A DNA stretch of 64,000 nucleotides from Acinetobacter sp. ANC 4558 (GCF_002135375.1 NZ_NEGH01000010.1:101298-165297), one strand, 5' to 3'. Positions 38,887 to 48,483 are shown, numbered from the stretch's first letter. Numbers and translations: made by a program. The notes: generated by a model from the letters alone, not told the origin.

Positions 38887-40392
38887 TTATGTCTGACGCG
38901 TTGGGATACCGGCATCCCGTAAACATTTTAATAAGACACCAAATGCAATTAATATTTCTTGTTCACTCACACAAGCAAATCCCATCAATAAACCCTTTTG
39001 TCGGGTTGAATAATGTTTCGCATAATATTGAGATAAGGCTCGGACTTTGATGCCTTGGTCGAGTGCATTTGAGGCAATTAGAACATCATCGCTGTGACTA
39101 GGTAGTTTGAGCACCAAATGTAATCCTGCGGCAGTATTATATTCATGCAGAAAATCTGGCCCTAAATGACGATGAATTAAATCAATTAAAAATGAATGGC
39201 GTTTGCTATAAAGTAAACGCATACGTCGAATATGGGCGCTATAATGTCCTTCTCGAATAAATTCTGCTAAGACTTTTTGATCAAGTAAATGTCCACCTCT
39301 GTATAACTCTGAAGACACAATACGTAATGGTGAAAATAATTTTTTTGGTACCACCAAATAACCAATTCTTAACGCAGGATAGATGGTTTTGCTAAATGTT
39401 CCCATATAAATGACGGGAGAATCAGGTTCTAATCCTTGTAAAGATGGGTAAGGTTGACCTGAAAATCTAAATTCACTGTCATAATCATCTTCTACAATCC
39501 AACTTTGATGTTGATGCGCAATTGCAATTAATTGTTTACGTCGTTCTAGACTTAAATGTGCGCCAAGTGGATATTGATGTGAAGGCGTAACAAAAATAAG
39601 TTTTGGAGGTTGTTTAGGATTAAGGTCGGGAATAATACCTTCTTGATCTACGGGAAGTGAACGTAAATTAACACCATTCATTCGTAAGATATTACGAGCA
39701 CCCCAGTAGGCAGGATCTTCTATCCACACTTCATCGCCGATATCGGTTAAAGTCCTTGAAACTAAATCGATGGCTTGGTGTGTTCCTTCAGTAATAATAA
39801 TTTGATCTGCATCACATTGCACAGATCTCGCAATTTTTAAATATTCTGCAAGTTCTTGACGCAGTTCTAAACATCCACCAGCATTGCTATAAATTAATCG
39901 ACTAATTTCTGGCTCGCGACTTAGACGCATTTGAATACGACTAAAAGTATGATGAGGAAACTCTGTGACGTCAGGCACACCGGGTACGAATGCACCCCAT
40001 TGATAAGGTGAAGCGGCTGAATAGCCAATTAAATATGATCCACGTTGAGATAAGTTATAATTATTTAAAGGCTTTTTCTCTTGAATAGTGCGACTTTTAT
40101 TTTCTGCTTTAATTAAGAATGATTCAGGTAATTTATCGACGACCCACGTACCTTGCCCAGTGCGTGCATTTACATAACCTTGCGCTTGTAATTGTTCATA
40201 AGCACTTAAAACGGTATTACGTGACACTTTAATTTCTTTTGCAAGATCACGTGAAGCTGGGAGGCGTGTTTTAGGTGGTAATACGCCATCAATCATGGCA
40301 TTACTTAAGCAGCGAAATAGTCGAAGTTGTAACGTTCCTTCAATATCTTGCTGTAACCGTTGCAGTAAATAATCTCCAAGCAAACTACGCAA
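38887..40392 (-). CDS. gabR: MocR-type regulator (GntR DNA-binding plus aminotransferase domain), GabR/PdxR-like
   Basis: A 501-residue two-domain regulator. An N-terminal GntR winged helix is at about residues 15-88 (LRLFRCLSNAMIDGVLPPKTRLPASRDLAKEIKVSRNTVLSAYEQLQAQGYV). A class I aminotransferase domain then fills residues 120-490. The PLP-binding lysine is probably Lys335 in GTFSKTIYPALRIGY; EGTHQAIDL and VEDDYDSEFRFSG are the usual fold segments. MocR proteins sense PLP or a PLP-amino acid adduct; GabR switches on gabTD with GABA. Divergent gabTD 709 bp away favours that role, but PdxR-type control of PLP synthesis cannot be excluded from the sequence. Confidence 0.85.
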   Translation of the reverse strand: MRSLLGDYLLQRLQQDIEGTLQLRLFRCLSNAMIDGVLPPKTRLPASRDLAKEIKVSRNTVLSAYEQLQAQGYVNARTGQGTWVVDKLPESFLIKAENKSRTIQEKKPLNNYNLSQRGSYLIGYSAASPYQWGAFVPGVPDVTEFPHHTFSRIQMRLSREPEISRLIYSNAGGCLELRQELAEYLKIARSVQCDADQIIITEGTHQAIDLVSRTLTDIGDEVWIEDPAYWGARNILRMNGVNLRSLPVDQEGIIPDLNPKQPPKLIFVTPSHQYPLGAHLSLERRKQLIAIAHQHQSWIVEDDYDSEFRFSGQPYPSLQGLEPDSPVIYMGTFSKTIYPALRIGYLVVPKKLFSPLRIVSSELYRGGHLLDQKVLAEFIREGHYSAHIRRMRLLYSKRHSFLIDLIHRHLGPDFLHEYNTAAGLHLVLKLPSHSDDVLIASNALDQGIKVRALSQYYAKHYSTRQKGLLMGFACVSEQEILIAFGVLLKCLRDAGIPTRQT

Positions 40393-41101
40393 TGAAGTTC
40401 TCCTACAAAATCAAAATTATGCTTGTGAAAGCAATATTAATATGTACACAGTTTTCTGTAAAAAATAATAATACGAGTAAAATAATTTTACGCTAAAAAT
40501 ATTAAGAAAAAGCAGTGTTGTTAATGGCTGGTAATATACACAGATCTCATTAAAATTAAAGTAAAAATATCGCTAAGAAGATTGATTTAAGATCAAATGT
40601 TTTGTCAAAATAAATTGATAGATTTAAATCATTTGATGCCCATGATTTATTTAATATGTCAATGAGTATATCAGATCGCTTCAATATCCTGATACCATTG
40701 TCATGTGAAGATGTTCTTAGGCATGCTTGCAGAATAATGGTTGTCATGATTCCATTATTATTTGAAATAAAAGCGAATTTGAGAGAATTACGCCTCTCAT
40801 CATTGATTCGCGTAAATTTTTTGATTTTTACCAGAATTGTGCAATGGCACCTTCGTAAAACGAATCTTATTACAATTTTTTACATATAAATATAAGATTT
40901 ATATGCTTTTATTAAAATTAGATGATTTTTAGTTATTTTTAAATGTTGAAATTGGCACTCTATATCTTATTTAAAGTGGCTCTCGTTTCATTTTAATTAA
41001 AGTGCAGAATGGTAAAAATCAACAAGTCATTTGCATATCATTGATCATATGGTATGGATGCCGAAATTTTATCATGTATGAATCAAGAATGAGGATACAA
41101 A
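40393..41101. other. Long control region between gabR-like gene and gabT
   Basis: 709 bp without a credible gene; small open frames near 40556-40889 lack ribosome binding sites and family signs. A possible gabT promoter lies at 41031-41058. One ATACCA element (near 40691) and an inverted copy TGGTAT (near 41050) are present, the core known from Bacillus GabR, but not in the paired spacing described there. Confidence 0.45.
41031..41058 (+). promoter_or_regulatory. Possible sigma-70 promoter of gabTD
   Basis: TTGCAT (41031-41036), a 16-base spacer and TATGGA (41053-41058), 43 bp before the gabT ATG. A TGGTAT element that could be half of a GabR site overlaps the -10. Moderate match only. Confidence 0.35.
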
Positions 41102-42361
41102 ATGGACAGTAAAAACTCTGCACTGAATGTACGTAAACAACAAGCAACACCTCGTGGTGTTGGTGTCATGTGTCAATGGTACGCGGAGAAAGCAGAAAAC
41201 TCAACGATTTGGGATATTGAAGGCAATAAGTATATCGATTTTGCAGGCGGAATTGCAGTATTAAATACTGGTCATTGCCATCCTAAAATTATTGCTGCAG
41301 TTACTGAACAATTAACAAAATTTACGCATACAGCGTATCAAGTTGTGCCTTATGAGAGCTACGTATCTCTTGCAGAACGCATTAATGAGCGTGCTCCTAT
41401 TGAAGGTACAGCAAAAACTTCATTCTTTTCTACAGGTGCTGAAGCTGTGGAAAATGCTGTTAAAATTGCACGTTCGCATACGGGGCGTCATGGTATTGTG
41501 ACTTTTGGTAATGGCTTTCACGGTCGTTCATTTATGACGATGGCAATGACAGGAAAAACAGCACCTTATAAACGTGATTTTGGTGTTATGCCAGCAGGCG
41601 TTTTTCATGCACGTTATCCTGTTGAGTCAAAAGGTATTACGGTCGATGATGCGATTCAAAGCATCGAAGATATTTTCGCTGAAGATATTGCTGCACATGA
41701 TGTTGCTGCAATTGTACTCGAACCTGTACAGGGCGAAGGCGGATTTAATGTTGTTCCAGCAGACTTTTTAAAACGTTTACGTACTTTATGCGACCAGCAT
41801 GGTATTTTGCTTATTGCCGATGAAGTGCAATCAGGTTTTGCTCGTACAGGTAAGTTATTTGCCATGAATCACTATGAGACCAAAGCAGATTTGATTACGA
41901 TGGCAAAAAGTCTTGGTGGTGGTTTCCCGATCTCAGGTGTGGTTGGCCGTGCAGAAGTAATGGATGCTCCAAACCCAGGTGGTTTAGGTGGTACTTATGC
42001 AGGTAATCCAGTTGCTGTTGCAGCAGCACATGCAGTGATTGATGTCATTGAAAGTGAAGATTTGTGTGAACGTGCAAATGTACTTGGTGCAGAATTAGTA
42101 TCTGTATTAAATACTTTTAAAACAACGACAAATGTAGTGACTGATATTCGTGCAATTGGTTCAATGGTTGCAATTGAATTGGAAACAGCAGATCAAGCGA
42201 AAGCAATACAAAACTTCGCAATGGAAAATGGCTTGCTGATTTTAACATGTGGTCGTAACGGTAACGTTATTCGTTTCTTATATCCATTGACTATTCCAAC
42301 AGAGCAGTTCCACGAGGGACTTGATATTCTTAAACAAGGATTCGCAACTCTTTTTGCATAA
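41102..42361 (+). CDS. gabT: 4-aminobutyrate aminotransferase
   Basis: A 419-residue class III aminotransferase that moves the amino group of GABA to 2-oxoglutarate, giving succinate semialdehyde and glutamate. The PLP lysine is Lys269 in TMAKSLGGGFPISG. The substrate and cofactor segments NTGHCHPKI, FFSTGAEAVENAVKIAR, EPVQGEGGFNV and IADEVQSGFARTGK match GabT rather than ornithine or diaminobutyrate enzymes. GAGGATA before the ATG serves as ribosome binding site. gabD follows after 18 bp, so the two form an operon, probably activated by the divergent MocR regulator. Confidence 0.94.
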   Translation: MDSKNSALNVRKQQATPRGVGVMCQWYAEKAENSTIWDIEGNKYIDFAGGIAVLNTGHCHPKIIAAVTEQLTKFTHTAYQVVPYESYVSLAERINERAPIEGTAKTSFFSTGAEAVENAVKIARSHTGRHGIVTFGNGFHGRSFMTMAMTGKTAPYKRDFGVMPAGVFHARYPVESKGITVDDAIQSIEDIFAEDIAAHDVAAIVLEPVQGEGGFNVVPADFLKRLRTLCDQHGILLIADEVQSGFARTGKLFAMNHYETKADLITMAKSLGGGFPISGVVGRAEVMDAPNPGGLGGTYAGNPVAVAAAHAVIDVIESEDLCERANVLGAELVSVLNTFKTTTNVVTDIRAIGSMVAIELETADQAKAIQNFAMENGLLILTCGRNGNVIRFLYPLTIPTEQFHEGLDILKQGFATLFA

Positions 42362-42379
42362 TTGGAATAGGGGAATAAA

Positions 42380-43828
42380 ATGCTTCAAGATCATTTGAAA
42401 TATTTATTACAGCATCCTGATATTTACTTTGAACAGCCTTCAAACGAGGGGTATATCCAAGTAAATGATGCTGCAACAAATGAAGTATTGGCATGGGTTA
42501 AATCACATGATCGTCAGGCTGTAGAACATGCAATTGCACGTTCTCAAGCCGCACAAACTCTATGGAAAGCACAAACAGCTTTGCAACGTGCTGACATATT
42601 GTGGGCTTGGTTTAATCTGATATTGCAAAATAAAGAGCAACTTGCACAGATATTAACCGCAGAACAAGGTAAACCTTTAGCAGAAGCACGTGGCGAAATT
42701 GCTTATGCTGCATCTTTTATACGTTGGTTTGCAGAACAAGCTCGTCGTATTGATGGTGATGTGCTGACGCCAACACTATCCAATCAACGGATGCTTGTGC
42801 TTAAACAAGCAATTGGGGTAACTGCAGCAATTACGCCGTGGAATTTCCCAGCAGCGATGATTACACGTAAAGCAGCACCTGCCATTGCAGCGGGTTGTTC
42901 AATGCTGGTTAAGCCAGCTGAACAAACGCCGTTAACCGCTTATGCCTTAGAAGTTTTAGCTTTACAAGCAGGTTTACCGCAGGATGTACTCCTTCATATT
43001 AGTGGTGATGCGATTGAAGTCGGTCAAACACTATGTGAAAGCGATACTGTGAAAAAGCTTAGCTTTACAGGCTCTACTCAAGTTGGTCGTATTTTGATGG
43101 CGCAATGTGCACCAACAATCAAAAAGCTTTCGCTTGAATTGGGTGGCAATGCGCCAGTACTTGTTTTTGATGATGCAAATTTGGAACAAGCTGTTCAAGG
43201 GATTATGATCAGTAAATTCCGTAATAGTGGTCAGACTTGTGTATGTGCAAATCGTATTTATGTTCAAAATGGCATTTATGATGCACTTGTTGAGAAGCTG
43301 ACTGAAGCAGTTGCTCAATTAAAAGTGGGTGACGGTCGTCAAGAAGGTTCTACACAAGGTCCTTTAATTGATGAAGATGCTATTGCAAAAGTACAATCGC
43401 ATATTGCTGATGCACAAAGCAAAGGTGCTCAAGTTAAAATTGGCGGACAACGTTCTAGTTTAGGTGGCACATTCTTTGAACCAACCGTATTAACTGAAGT
43501 GACTCAAGAGATGAAAGTCGCGAAAGAAGAAACGTTTGGTCCATTGGCTCCATTATTCCGGTTTCATACAGAAGAAGAAGCTATAGCAATGGCCAATGAA
43601 ACGGAGTTTGGCTTGGCAACTTATGTATTTACCCAAAACACTGCACGTCAATGGCGTGTGGGTGAAGCATTAGAATATGGAATGGTCGGTATTAATACGG
43701 GTGCTATTTCAAATGAAGTTGCGCCATTTGGTGGTGTAAAACAATCTGGTTTAGGGCGTGAAGGTTCTAAGTTCGGAATTGATGAATACCTTGAAATGAA
43801 ATATATGTGTATTGATTTATCGTCATAA
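42380..43828 (+). CDS. gabD: NADP-dependent succinate-semialdehyde dehydrogenase
   Basis: A 482-residue aldehyde dehydrogenase that oxidises succinate semialdehyde to succinate for the TCA cycle. The catalytic cysteine is Cys287 (NSGQTCVCANR, with a second Cys two residues on, typical of GabD), and the general base is Glu253 (LELGGNAP). Coenzyme-binding segments TPWNFPAAMITRKAAPAIAAGC and FTGSTQVGR are present. A strong terminator follows. With gabT and the nearby permease it completes the GABA shunt. Confidence 0.95.
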   Translation: MLQDHLKYLLQHPDIYFEQPSNEGYIQVNDAATNEVLAWVKSHDRQAVEHAIARSQAAQTLWKAQTALQRADILWAWFNLILQNKEQLAQILTAEQGKPLAEARGEIAYAASFIRWFAEQARRIDGDVLTPTLSNQRMLVLKQAIGVTAAITPWNFPAAMITRKAAPAIAAGCSMLVKPAEQTPLTAYALEVLALQAGLPQDVLLHISGDAIEVGQTLCESDTVKKLSFTGSTQVGRILMAQCAPTIKKLSLELGGNAPVLVFDDANLEQAVQGIMISKFRNSGQTCVCANRIYVQNGIYDALVEKLTEAVAQLKVGDGRQEGSTQGPLIDEDAIAKVQSHIADAQSKGAQVKIGGQRSSLGGTFFEPTVLTEVTQEMKVAKEETFGPLAPLFRFHTEEEAIAMANETEFGLATYVFTQNTARQWRVGEALEYGMVGINTGAISNEVAPFGGVKQSGLGREGSKFGIDEYLEMKYMCIDLSS

Positions 43829-43851
43829 TTTAAATCATACATTAATCAGTT

Positions 43852-43887
43852 AAAAATCAGCTTTGCCCATTCAAAGCTGATTTTTAA
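43852..43887 (+). terminator. Terminator of gabTD
   Basis: Fourteen-base-pair perfect stem AAAAATCAGCTTTG/CAAAGCTGATTTTT with a six-base loop, 23 bp after the gabD stop. The structure can work in both directions. Confidence 0.92.
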
Positions 43888-43991
43888 TTTAAGGTACTGT
43901 TTTATTATAAAAATTGACTCTATGATTCTTCAAATATTTTAAAAGACAAACTTCAATTTAATCATAATAAAATGAATGGATTTCAGTCAAT

Positions 43992-45188
43992 TCATTGTGT
44001 AAATCCATATTTTTTGGCTTTCCAAATAATTATGAATGTGACAATGAGTAAAACAAAGATGACAGGTGGAAGTACTTGAACCCCAACTTTCTCTAATAAG
44101 ATTCCTCCTAAAATACTCCCTATGGCAATTGCAATATTCCATACAGTGACGAGCATGGCTTGAGCGACATCCGTTGCATCGCCAGCAGTTTTAGCAAGAG
44201 CTGTTTGAAATAGAGTACCTGCACCGCCAAAAGATAAACCCCAAAATGCAATTGAAATATAAACGACTTGTGGCGTATCGGCTGAAAAAGTCAGAGTAAG
44301 CGCTGTCGCTGCAAAAATGGTGGTGCTGATGAGGGCTAATACACGTAAATATCGATCAATCCATAGCCCCATTATCCAAATACCAATCACTGAACTGAGC
44401 CCAAATATGAGTAATATCAGGTCGGTTCGTGCTGCGAGCTGTGCAAGTGATAGAAAAGGAACAATAAACGTATAAAGAATATTATGTGCCAATACGAAAA
44501 TTAGGACGACAGCTAAAACTGAACGAATACCTGCAAGGGTAAAAACTTGGTGAAGTGAAAATCGGTGCTTAGTTGATTGGGGTGCAAAATCTGGAATTTT
44601 AAATCGAATAAGAAACATTAATAAAAGTGCAATCAGGCTCATTATGCCAAAACAGATTCGCCAACCGAAGAGATTGCCAAGAAATGTCCCAACAGGCAAG
44701 CCTAATGATAATGCCAATGGAGAACCGACCATAGCGATTGCAATAGCTTTACCTTGCTGATGTTTAGGAACCATACGGGCAGCAAATCCTGCTAATAAAG
44801 CCCATACTAAACCTGCCGAAACACCCGCTAAAAAGCGAGCAATTAGAATAATAATTAAACTATCGGATAGCGTTGTAATGGTATTGGCAATAACAAAACC
44901 TGCGATAGCAGTTAATAATAATGAGCGTCGACGAATTCCTTGCGTGGCAGCGACCAGTGGAATGGTTGCGACTAGAGAGCCAAGTGCATAAACCGTAATG
45001 AGTTGACCTGTGAGTGATTCAGAAATATTTAAACTTAAGCTAATTTGAGTGAGTAAACCAGCAGGCATCGCTTCGGTTAAAATCGTAATAAATCCTGCCA
45101 ATGCCAATATTAATAAAGAGAGCGTCGGAAGTTTGGAGGGAAGATGGGAAGTTTCTAAATCCTTTTGAGGATTAAAAGCAGTGGTCAT
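43992..45188 (-). CDS. MFS efflux transporter, DHA1 type
   Basis: A 398-residue inner-membrane protein with twelve expected helices. The N-terminal phrase GFITILTEAMPAGLLTQISLSLNISESLTGQLITVYALGSLVATIPL and the antiporter motif C region (AMVGSPLALSLGLPVGTFLGNLFGWR) fit DHA1 exporters of the sugar/nucleoside/drug efflux group (YdhP, NepI, AraJ-like). It probably exports a small compound with proton exchange. A LysR regulator is divergent, 137 bp away, and likely controls it. The substrate is unknown. Confidence 0.83.
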   Translation of the reverse strand: MTTAFNPQKDLETSHLPSKLPTLSLLILALAGFITILTEAMPAGLLTQISLSLNISESLTGQLITVYALGSLVATIPLVAATQGIRRRSLLLTAIAGFVIANTITTLSDSLIIILIARFLAGVSAGLVWALLAGFAARMVPKHQQGKAIAIAMVGSPLALSLGLPVGTFLGNLFGWRICFGIMSLIALLLMFLIRFKIPDFAPQSTKHRFSLHQVFTLAGIRSVLAVVLIFVLAHNILYTFIVPFLSLAQLAARTDLILLIFGLSSVIGIWIMGLWIDRYLRVLALISTTIFAATALTLTFSADTPQVVYISIAFWGLSFGGAGTLFQTALAKTAGDATDVAQAMLVTVWNIAIAIGSILGGILLEKVGVQVLPPVIFVLLIVTFIIIWKAKKYGFTQ

Positions 45189-45325
45189 AAGCTTGCCTAT
45201 TTTACCAATCTGAAGAAAAAATGAATGTGTTTGATGAAGAGAGCATATTGAGATTGATTGTGATATAAGACAATAAGGCTAATGTTCAAAACATATCGGA
45301 CAAATTTTCTTTAATGGAGCTAAAA

Positions 45326-46219
45326 GTGGAATCACTGAATGGGATTGCTTTTTTTGTACAAGCGGCTGAGATGCGAAGTTTTTCAGAAGCTGGACGAATA
45401 TTAGGTGTTTCTTCATCAGCAGTGGGGAAAGGAATTGCACGACTTGAACAGCATTTAGGAGTACGTTTATTTCATCGAAGCACACGAAGTATTACTTTAA
45501 CAGCAGAAGGTAGTTTATTTTTAGAGCGTTGTCGACGTATTCTTTGTGAATTAGAAAGTGCAGAGTCTGAAATATGTGCGAGTAAAAAAACACCGCAAGG
45601 ACGTATCCGACTAAGTTTACCGATTATCTATATGTTTGTCATGCCAGTACTTATACAGTTTATGAGGCAATACCCAACCATTGAGTTAGACATCGATTTT
45701 TCAGACCGGGTTGTGGATATTATTGATGAAGGCTTTGACATTGTGATGCGCACAGGTGAGTTATCAGATTCACGATTAAGATCACGTTTGTTGGGACATT
45801 TTCATTTGCAGATTGTGGCATCTCCTGAATATTTGACACAATATGGCATACCCGAAACCCCAGCCGATCTATTGCAGCATAAATGTTTAAAATATAAGTT
45901 TCCTACGACAGGAAAGTTTGAAGGCTGGCCTTTAATATTTTCTGAGGGTGATAAGGAGTTAATACTTCCCACGACAATGTCCTGTAATACGGTGGCAGCA
46001 TTGTTAGATGCTGTGCAGGCAGGATTGGGAATATCATGTTTGCCTGATTTCATTGTAAAGGAGTTCATTGAGCAGGAGAAACTGGTTGTTGTATTAGAGC
46101 AATATACAGTGCATCAGGGTAATTTAAGCTTGTTATGGCCATCGAGTAAGCATTTGACACCAAAGTTACGTGTATTTATTGATTTTATGGTTGAACATTT
46201 ATGTAAAGACTGGAAATAA
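45326..46219 (+). CDS. LysR-family regulator divergent from the MFS exporter
   Basis: A 297-residue LysR protein. The winged helix-turn-helix is at about residues 3-60 (SLNGIAFFVQAAEMRSFSEAGRILGVSSSAVGKGIARLEQHLGVRLFHRSTRSITLTAEG), and an effector domain follows. I choose the GTG at 45326 because GGAG lies six bases before it and the protein then begins just ahead of the DNA-binding domain. An ATG at 45314 is in frame but has no ribosome binding site. Divergence from the DHA1 exporter suggests it controls that gene and itself. Confidence 0.85.
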   Translation: MESLNGIAFFVQAAEMRSFSEAGRILGVSSSAVGKGIARLEQHLGVRLFHRSTRSITLTAEGSLFLERCRRILCELESAESEICASKKTPQGRIRLSLPIIYMFVMPVLIQFMRQYPTIELDIDFSDRVVDIIDEGFDIVMRTGELSDSRLRSRLLGHFHLQIVASPEYLTQYGIPETPADLLQHKCLKYKFPTTGKFEGWPLIFSEGDKELILPTTMSCNTVAALLDAVQAGLGISCLPDFIVKEFIEQEKLVVVLEQYTVHQGNLSLLWPSSKHLTPKLRVFIDFMVEHLCKDWK

Positions 46220-46430
46220 TAAATTTCCGTACATGAAATAATTCACAGGCTCAATTTAAGCCGTATTTTCATCGTCATTTAAACGTAATTTGTGGTGAAT
46301 TTTATTAAAAAAATTACAGACTTATTAAATTATCTTTAATAAATCTGTTGTTTTAGTCATTCTATGGTTTTTAAGGATATTTTGTTGTTGATGTCACACG
46401 TTTTTTTGAATAGATTAATATAAAACGTAT

Positions 46431-47057
46431 TTAAACTGTTTTTGGGTTTTTTATTGCATGTAAATATCTACGGTTGACTTCTTCCCAATGGATCACATGA
46501 TAAAATGAAGAAATGTATTCTGGGCGGCGATTTTGAAATTTTAAATAATATGCATGTTCCCAAACATCTAATGCGAGAATGGGAATATGACCATGCATAA
46601 GGGGTGAGTCTTGATTCGCACTGCTTTCAACAATCAATTTTTGATTTGGCGTGACACTCAGCCAAGCCCAACCGCTACCAAAACGACTAATTGCGGCTTT
46701 TGTAAATGCATCTTTAAATTGTTCAAAGCCTCCTAATTCTTGTTCAATAGCAAGAGAGATTTGTCCAAAAGGTTTACCACCACCTTGGGGGCTCATAATT
46801 GTCCAAAATAATGAATGATTTGCATGACCACCACCTTGATTAATGACTGCACTTTTTAAATAATCAGGAACACGATTAACTTGAGCAACTAAATCTTCGA
46901 TAGTAAGATCCGCCCATGCAGTGCCTTCGATGGCTGTGTTGATATTGTTAATATACGTTTGATGGTGTTTGCTATGATGTATTTCCATGGTTTTTGTATC
47001 TAAATGAGGCTCAAGTGCATCATAAGAATAAGGTAAGTTTGGAAGGGAATACGCCAT
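46431..47057 (-). CDS. sodA: Superoxide dismutase, manganese type
   Basis: A 208-residue Fe/Mn superoxide dismutase. The metal ligands can be read as His27 (EIHHSKHHQTY), a second histidine in GGHANHSLFW, and Asp and His in the signature DVWEHAYY. The Mn form is favoured by GGGHANHSLFW together with ANQDSPLMHG, where the active-site glutamine sits as in SodA. The start is the ATG at 47057, with AAAGGATA before it; the short upstream extension is not family-like. A near-perfect Fur box lies 66 bp upstream, so it should be repressed when iron is plentiful, as for E. coli sodA. Confidence 0.9.
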   Translation of the reverse strand: MAYSLPNLPYSYDALEPHLDTKTMEIHHSKHHQTYINNINTAIEGTAWADLTIEDLVAQVNRVPDYLKSAVINQGGGHANHSLFWTIMSPQGGGKPFGQISLAIEQELGGFEQFKDAFTKAAISRFGSGWAWLSVTPNQKLIVESSANQDSPLMHGHIPILALDVWEHAYYLKFQNRRPEYISSFYHVIHWEEVNRRYLHAIKNPKTV

Positions 47058-47122
47058 AATAAATATCCTTTGAAAAGGTAATAAAAGAAGTTTCAAAGAG
47101 TTTAGGCGAATAATAAATTTAT

Positions 47123-47141
47123 GTAAATGATAATCATTATT
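47123..47141. promoter_or_regulatory. Fur box upstream of sodA
   Basis: Nineteen bases matching the Fur consensus GATAATGATAATCATTATC at about 15-16 positions, centred on TGATAATCATTA. It lies in the sodA promoter region (ATG 66 bp away). Fur with iron would block transcription. Confidence 0.8.
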
Positions 47142-47252
47142 ATTTGTGTGATTGAGTTGATATTTTCCATTCGATTTTCATAAGATTGATCTACAAAGTC
47201 GATAGCACATAATGTTGCACTAGCGACTGAGATGAATAAGATGATCAATAAA

Positions 47253-47564
47253 TTAGTTTTTCTTTGGTTCAGTTTGCTTGGATTTAATTTCAGTTTTTCC
47301 TTTTTCAACTTTAATGGTTTTTTCTTGCGATGAATTAGGCACTGTTTTTTGCGTATTCACAGCTTTAGTTGCGACTGGATTGTTGGATTTAGAGTTGCTT
47401 GATGGTTTTTGTTGCTGACTATTTTTATCGATAGGGATACAGGTGCCACCTTTATGATTAGGTCCAGTACCACCACTTAACGTTGTCCCTTTGGGGCATG
47501 CAAATGTTGTTGAACTCAGCGCCATAAACATACCTGTAATACATATTGTTGTTAATTTTTTCAT
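47253..47564 (-). CDS. Small secreted protein with Lys/Ser/Asn-rich tail
   Basis: A 103-residue protein that I do not recognise. It has a clean signal peptide (MKKLTTICITGMFMALSSTTFA, cut near residue 22). A short mature head with two cysteines follows (ACPKGTTLSGGTGPNHKGGTCIP), which could form one disulfide. The rest is low-complexity and rich in Lys, Ser, Thr, Gln and Asn, probably unfolded. It is on the same strand as sodA, 111 bp before the Fur box. Its own promoter would lie near 47565-47677. No function can be assigned. Confidence 0.6.
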   Translation of the reverse strand: MKKLTTICITGMFMALSSTTFACPKGTTLSGGTGPNHKGGTCIPIDKNSQQQKPSSNSKSNNPVATKAVNTQKTVPNSSQEKTIKVEKGKTEIKSKQTEPKKN

Positions 47565-47677
47565 TATAATTATACTGCAGTAAAGGCATTAGTGCCTGAT
47601 TCTAAATTACGCTTAAAAAATGTAATGAGCTAAGCGTTAAAATAGATTGCTTACTCCTTTAACGCAGTATAAGTTAA

Positions 47678-48352
47678 TTATTTATTTAATGGGCGATGCC
47701 AAGTTAAATGTTTGATCTGTTGGAGATGAGTATTTACTTTTTTAGGTTCATTGCCATTAATGAGATTTGGATATTTACAATTGATGAGAATAGGGTAGTC
47801 ATCTTTGATATTATCACTATAAGATGCTAACCAAGGCTTTTGAACGTTTAATAAGCTTAATCTTCTTACTTTTTCATTATGCCAACACCGTGAAGTTGCA
47901 ATCCAACCACCAAATTTTTGTTGAAGTGGCGTACCTACAATTTCAATTTGAATATTAAGAGATTGCAATAAGAAAATTGCAAGCATTTCTGGTGATGCTG
48001 TTGCCAAAATAACACGGTGACCTGCGTTTAAATGATTTTGTAATTCTAAAATTCCTTCAGAATACCAATATAATGAAGGAATTTTATGCTCTTTAATATG
48101 TTGAGCAAAACATTTAAAGCTTTGCTCTAGTTCAGATTTTGATAATCCATACGTTGCAATCCAAGTAAGTAAGGAAATTCCAAATATTCGGTATTTTCTA
48201 AAAAATAATAATAAAAGAACAAAAGGAGAAAGTAGAATTAAACATATAAGGCGAAGAATATTATTTTTAAATTGTATAAAAAACCATGTTTTCATACTAT
48301 CTTTAGATAAGAGTGTTTCATCAAGATCGAAAACAACAACTTTTTGTATCAT
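47678..48352 (-). CDS. HAD-superfamily phosphatase (HAD-IB type) with membrane segment
   Basis: A 224-residue HAD hydrolase. Motif I is VVFDLDETL (Asp9 nucleophile, Asp11), motif II is ILATAS near residue 117, the motif III lysine is in NEKVRRL near residue 160, and motif IV is YSDNIKDDYP near residue 178. This is the phosphoserine-phosphatase-like IB group. Unusually, residues 33-55 form a strongly hydrophobic segment (ILRLICLILLSPFVLLLLFF) in the cap region, so it may be membrane associated; related proteins act on phospholipid-type phosphates. The substrate is not known. Confidence 0.78.
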   Translation of the reverse strand: MIQKVVVFDLDETLLSKDSMKTWFFIQFKNNILRLICLILLSPFVLLLLFFRKYRIFGISLLTWIATYGLSKSELEQSFKCFAQHIKEHKIPSLYWYSEGILELQNHLNAGHRVILATASPEMLAIFLLQSLNIQIEIVGTPLQQKFGGWIATSRCWHNEKVRRLSLLNVQKPWLASYSDNIKDDYPILINCKYPNLINGNEPKKVNTHLQQIKHLTWHRPLNK

Positions 48353-48483
48353 AATTCTATTAATATAAGCATAAAATAAAGATTGATTATTCTAAACGAG
48401 TTTAGCGATATGTATTACTATAATAATGAATATTCAGTTTTGAATCAGCAAGAAATAAATAAAACAAAATTTCACTAGATAAA

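Noticed and set aside
40556..40889. Two overlapping small frames on opposite strands between the regulator and gabT
   Set aside because: Neither has a ribosome binding site or protein-like composition, and they lie in a likely control region.
40691..41055. GabR operator made of ATACCA and TGGTAT elements
   Set aside because: The two elements are about 360 bp apart and inverted, unlike the closely spaced direct repeats described for Bacillus GabR; chance is likely.
47102..47308. A 68-codon minus-strand frame with two hydrophobic segments
   Set aside because: It covers the sodA Fur box and promoter region and overlaps the secreted-protein gene by 56 bases. It lacks family signs.
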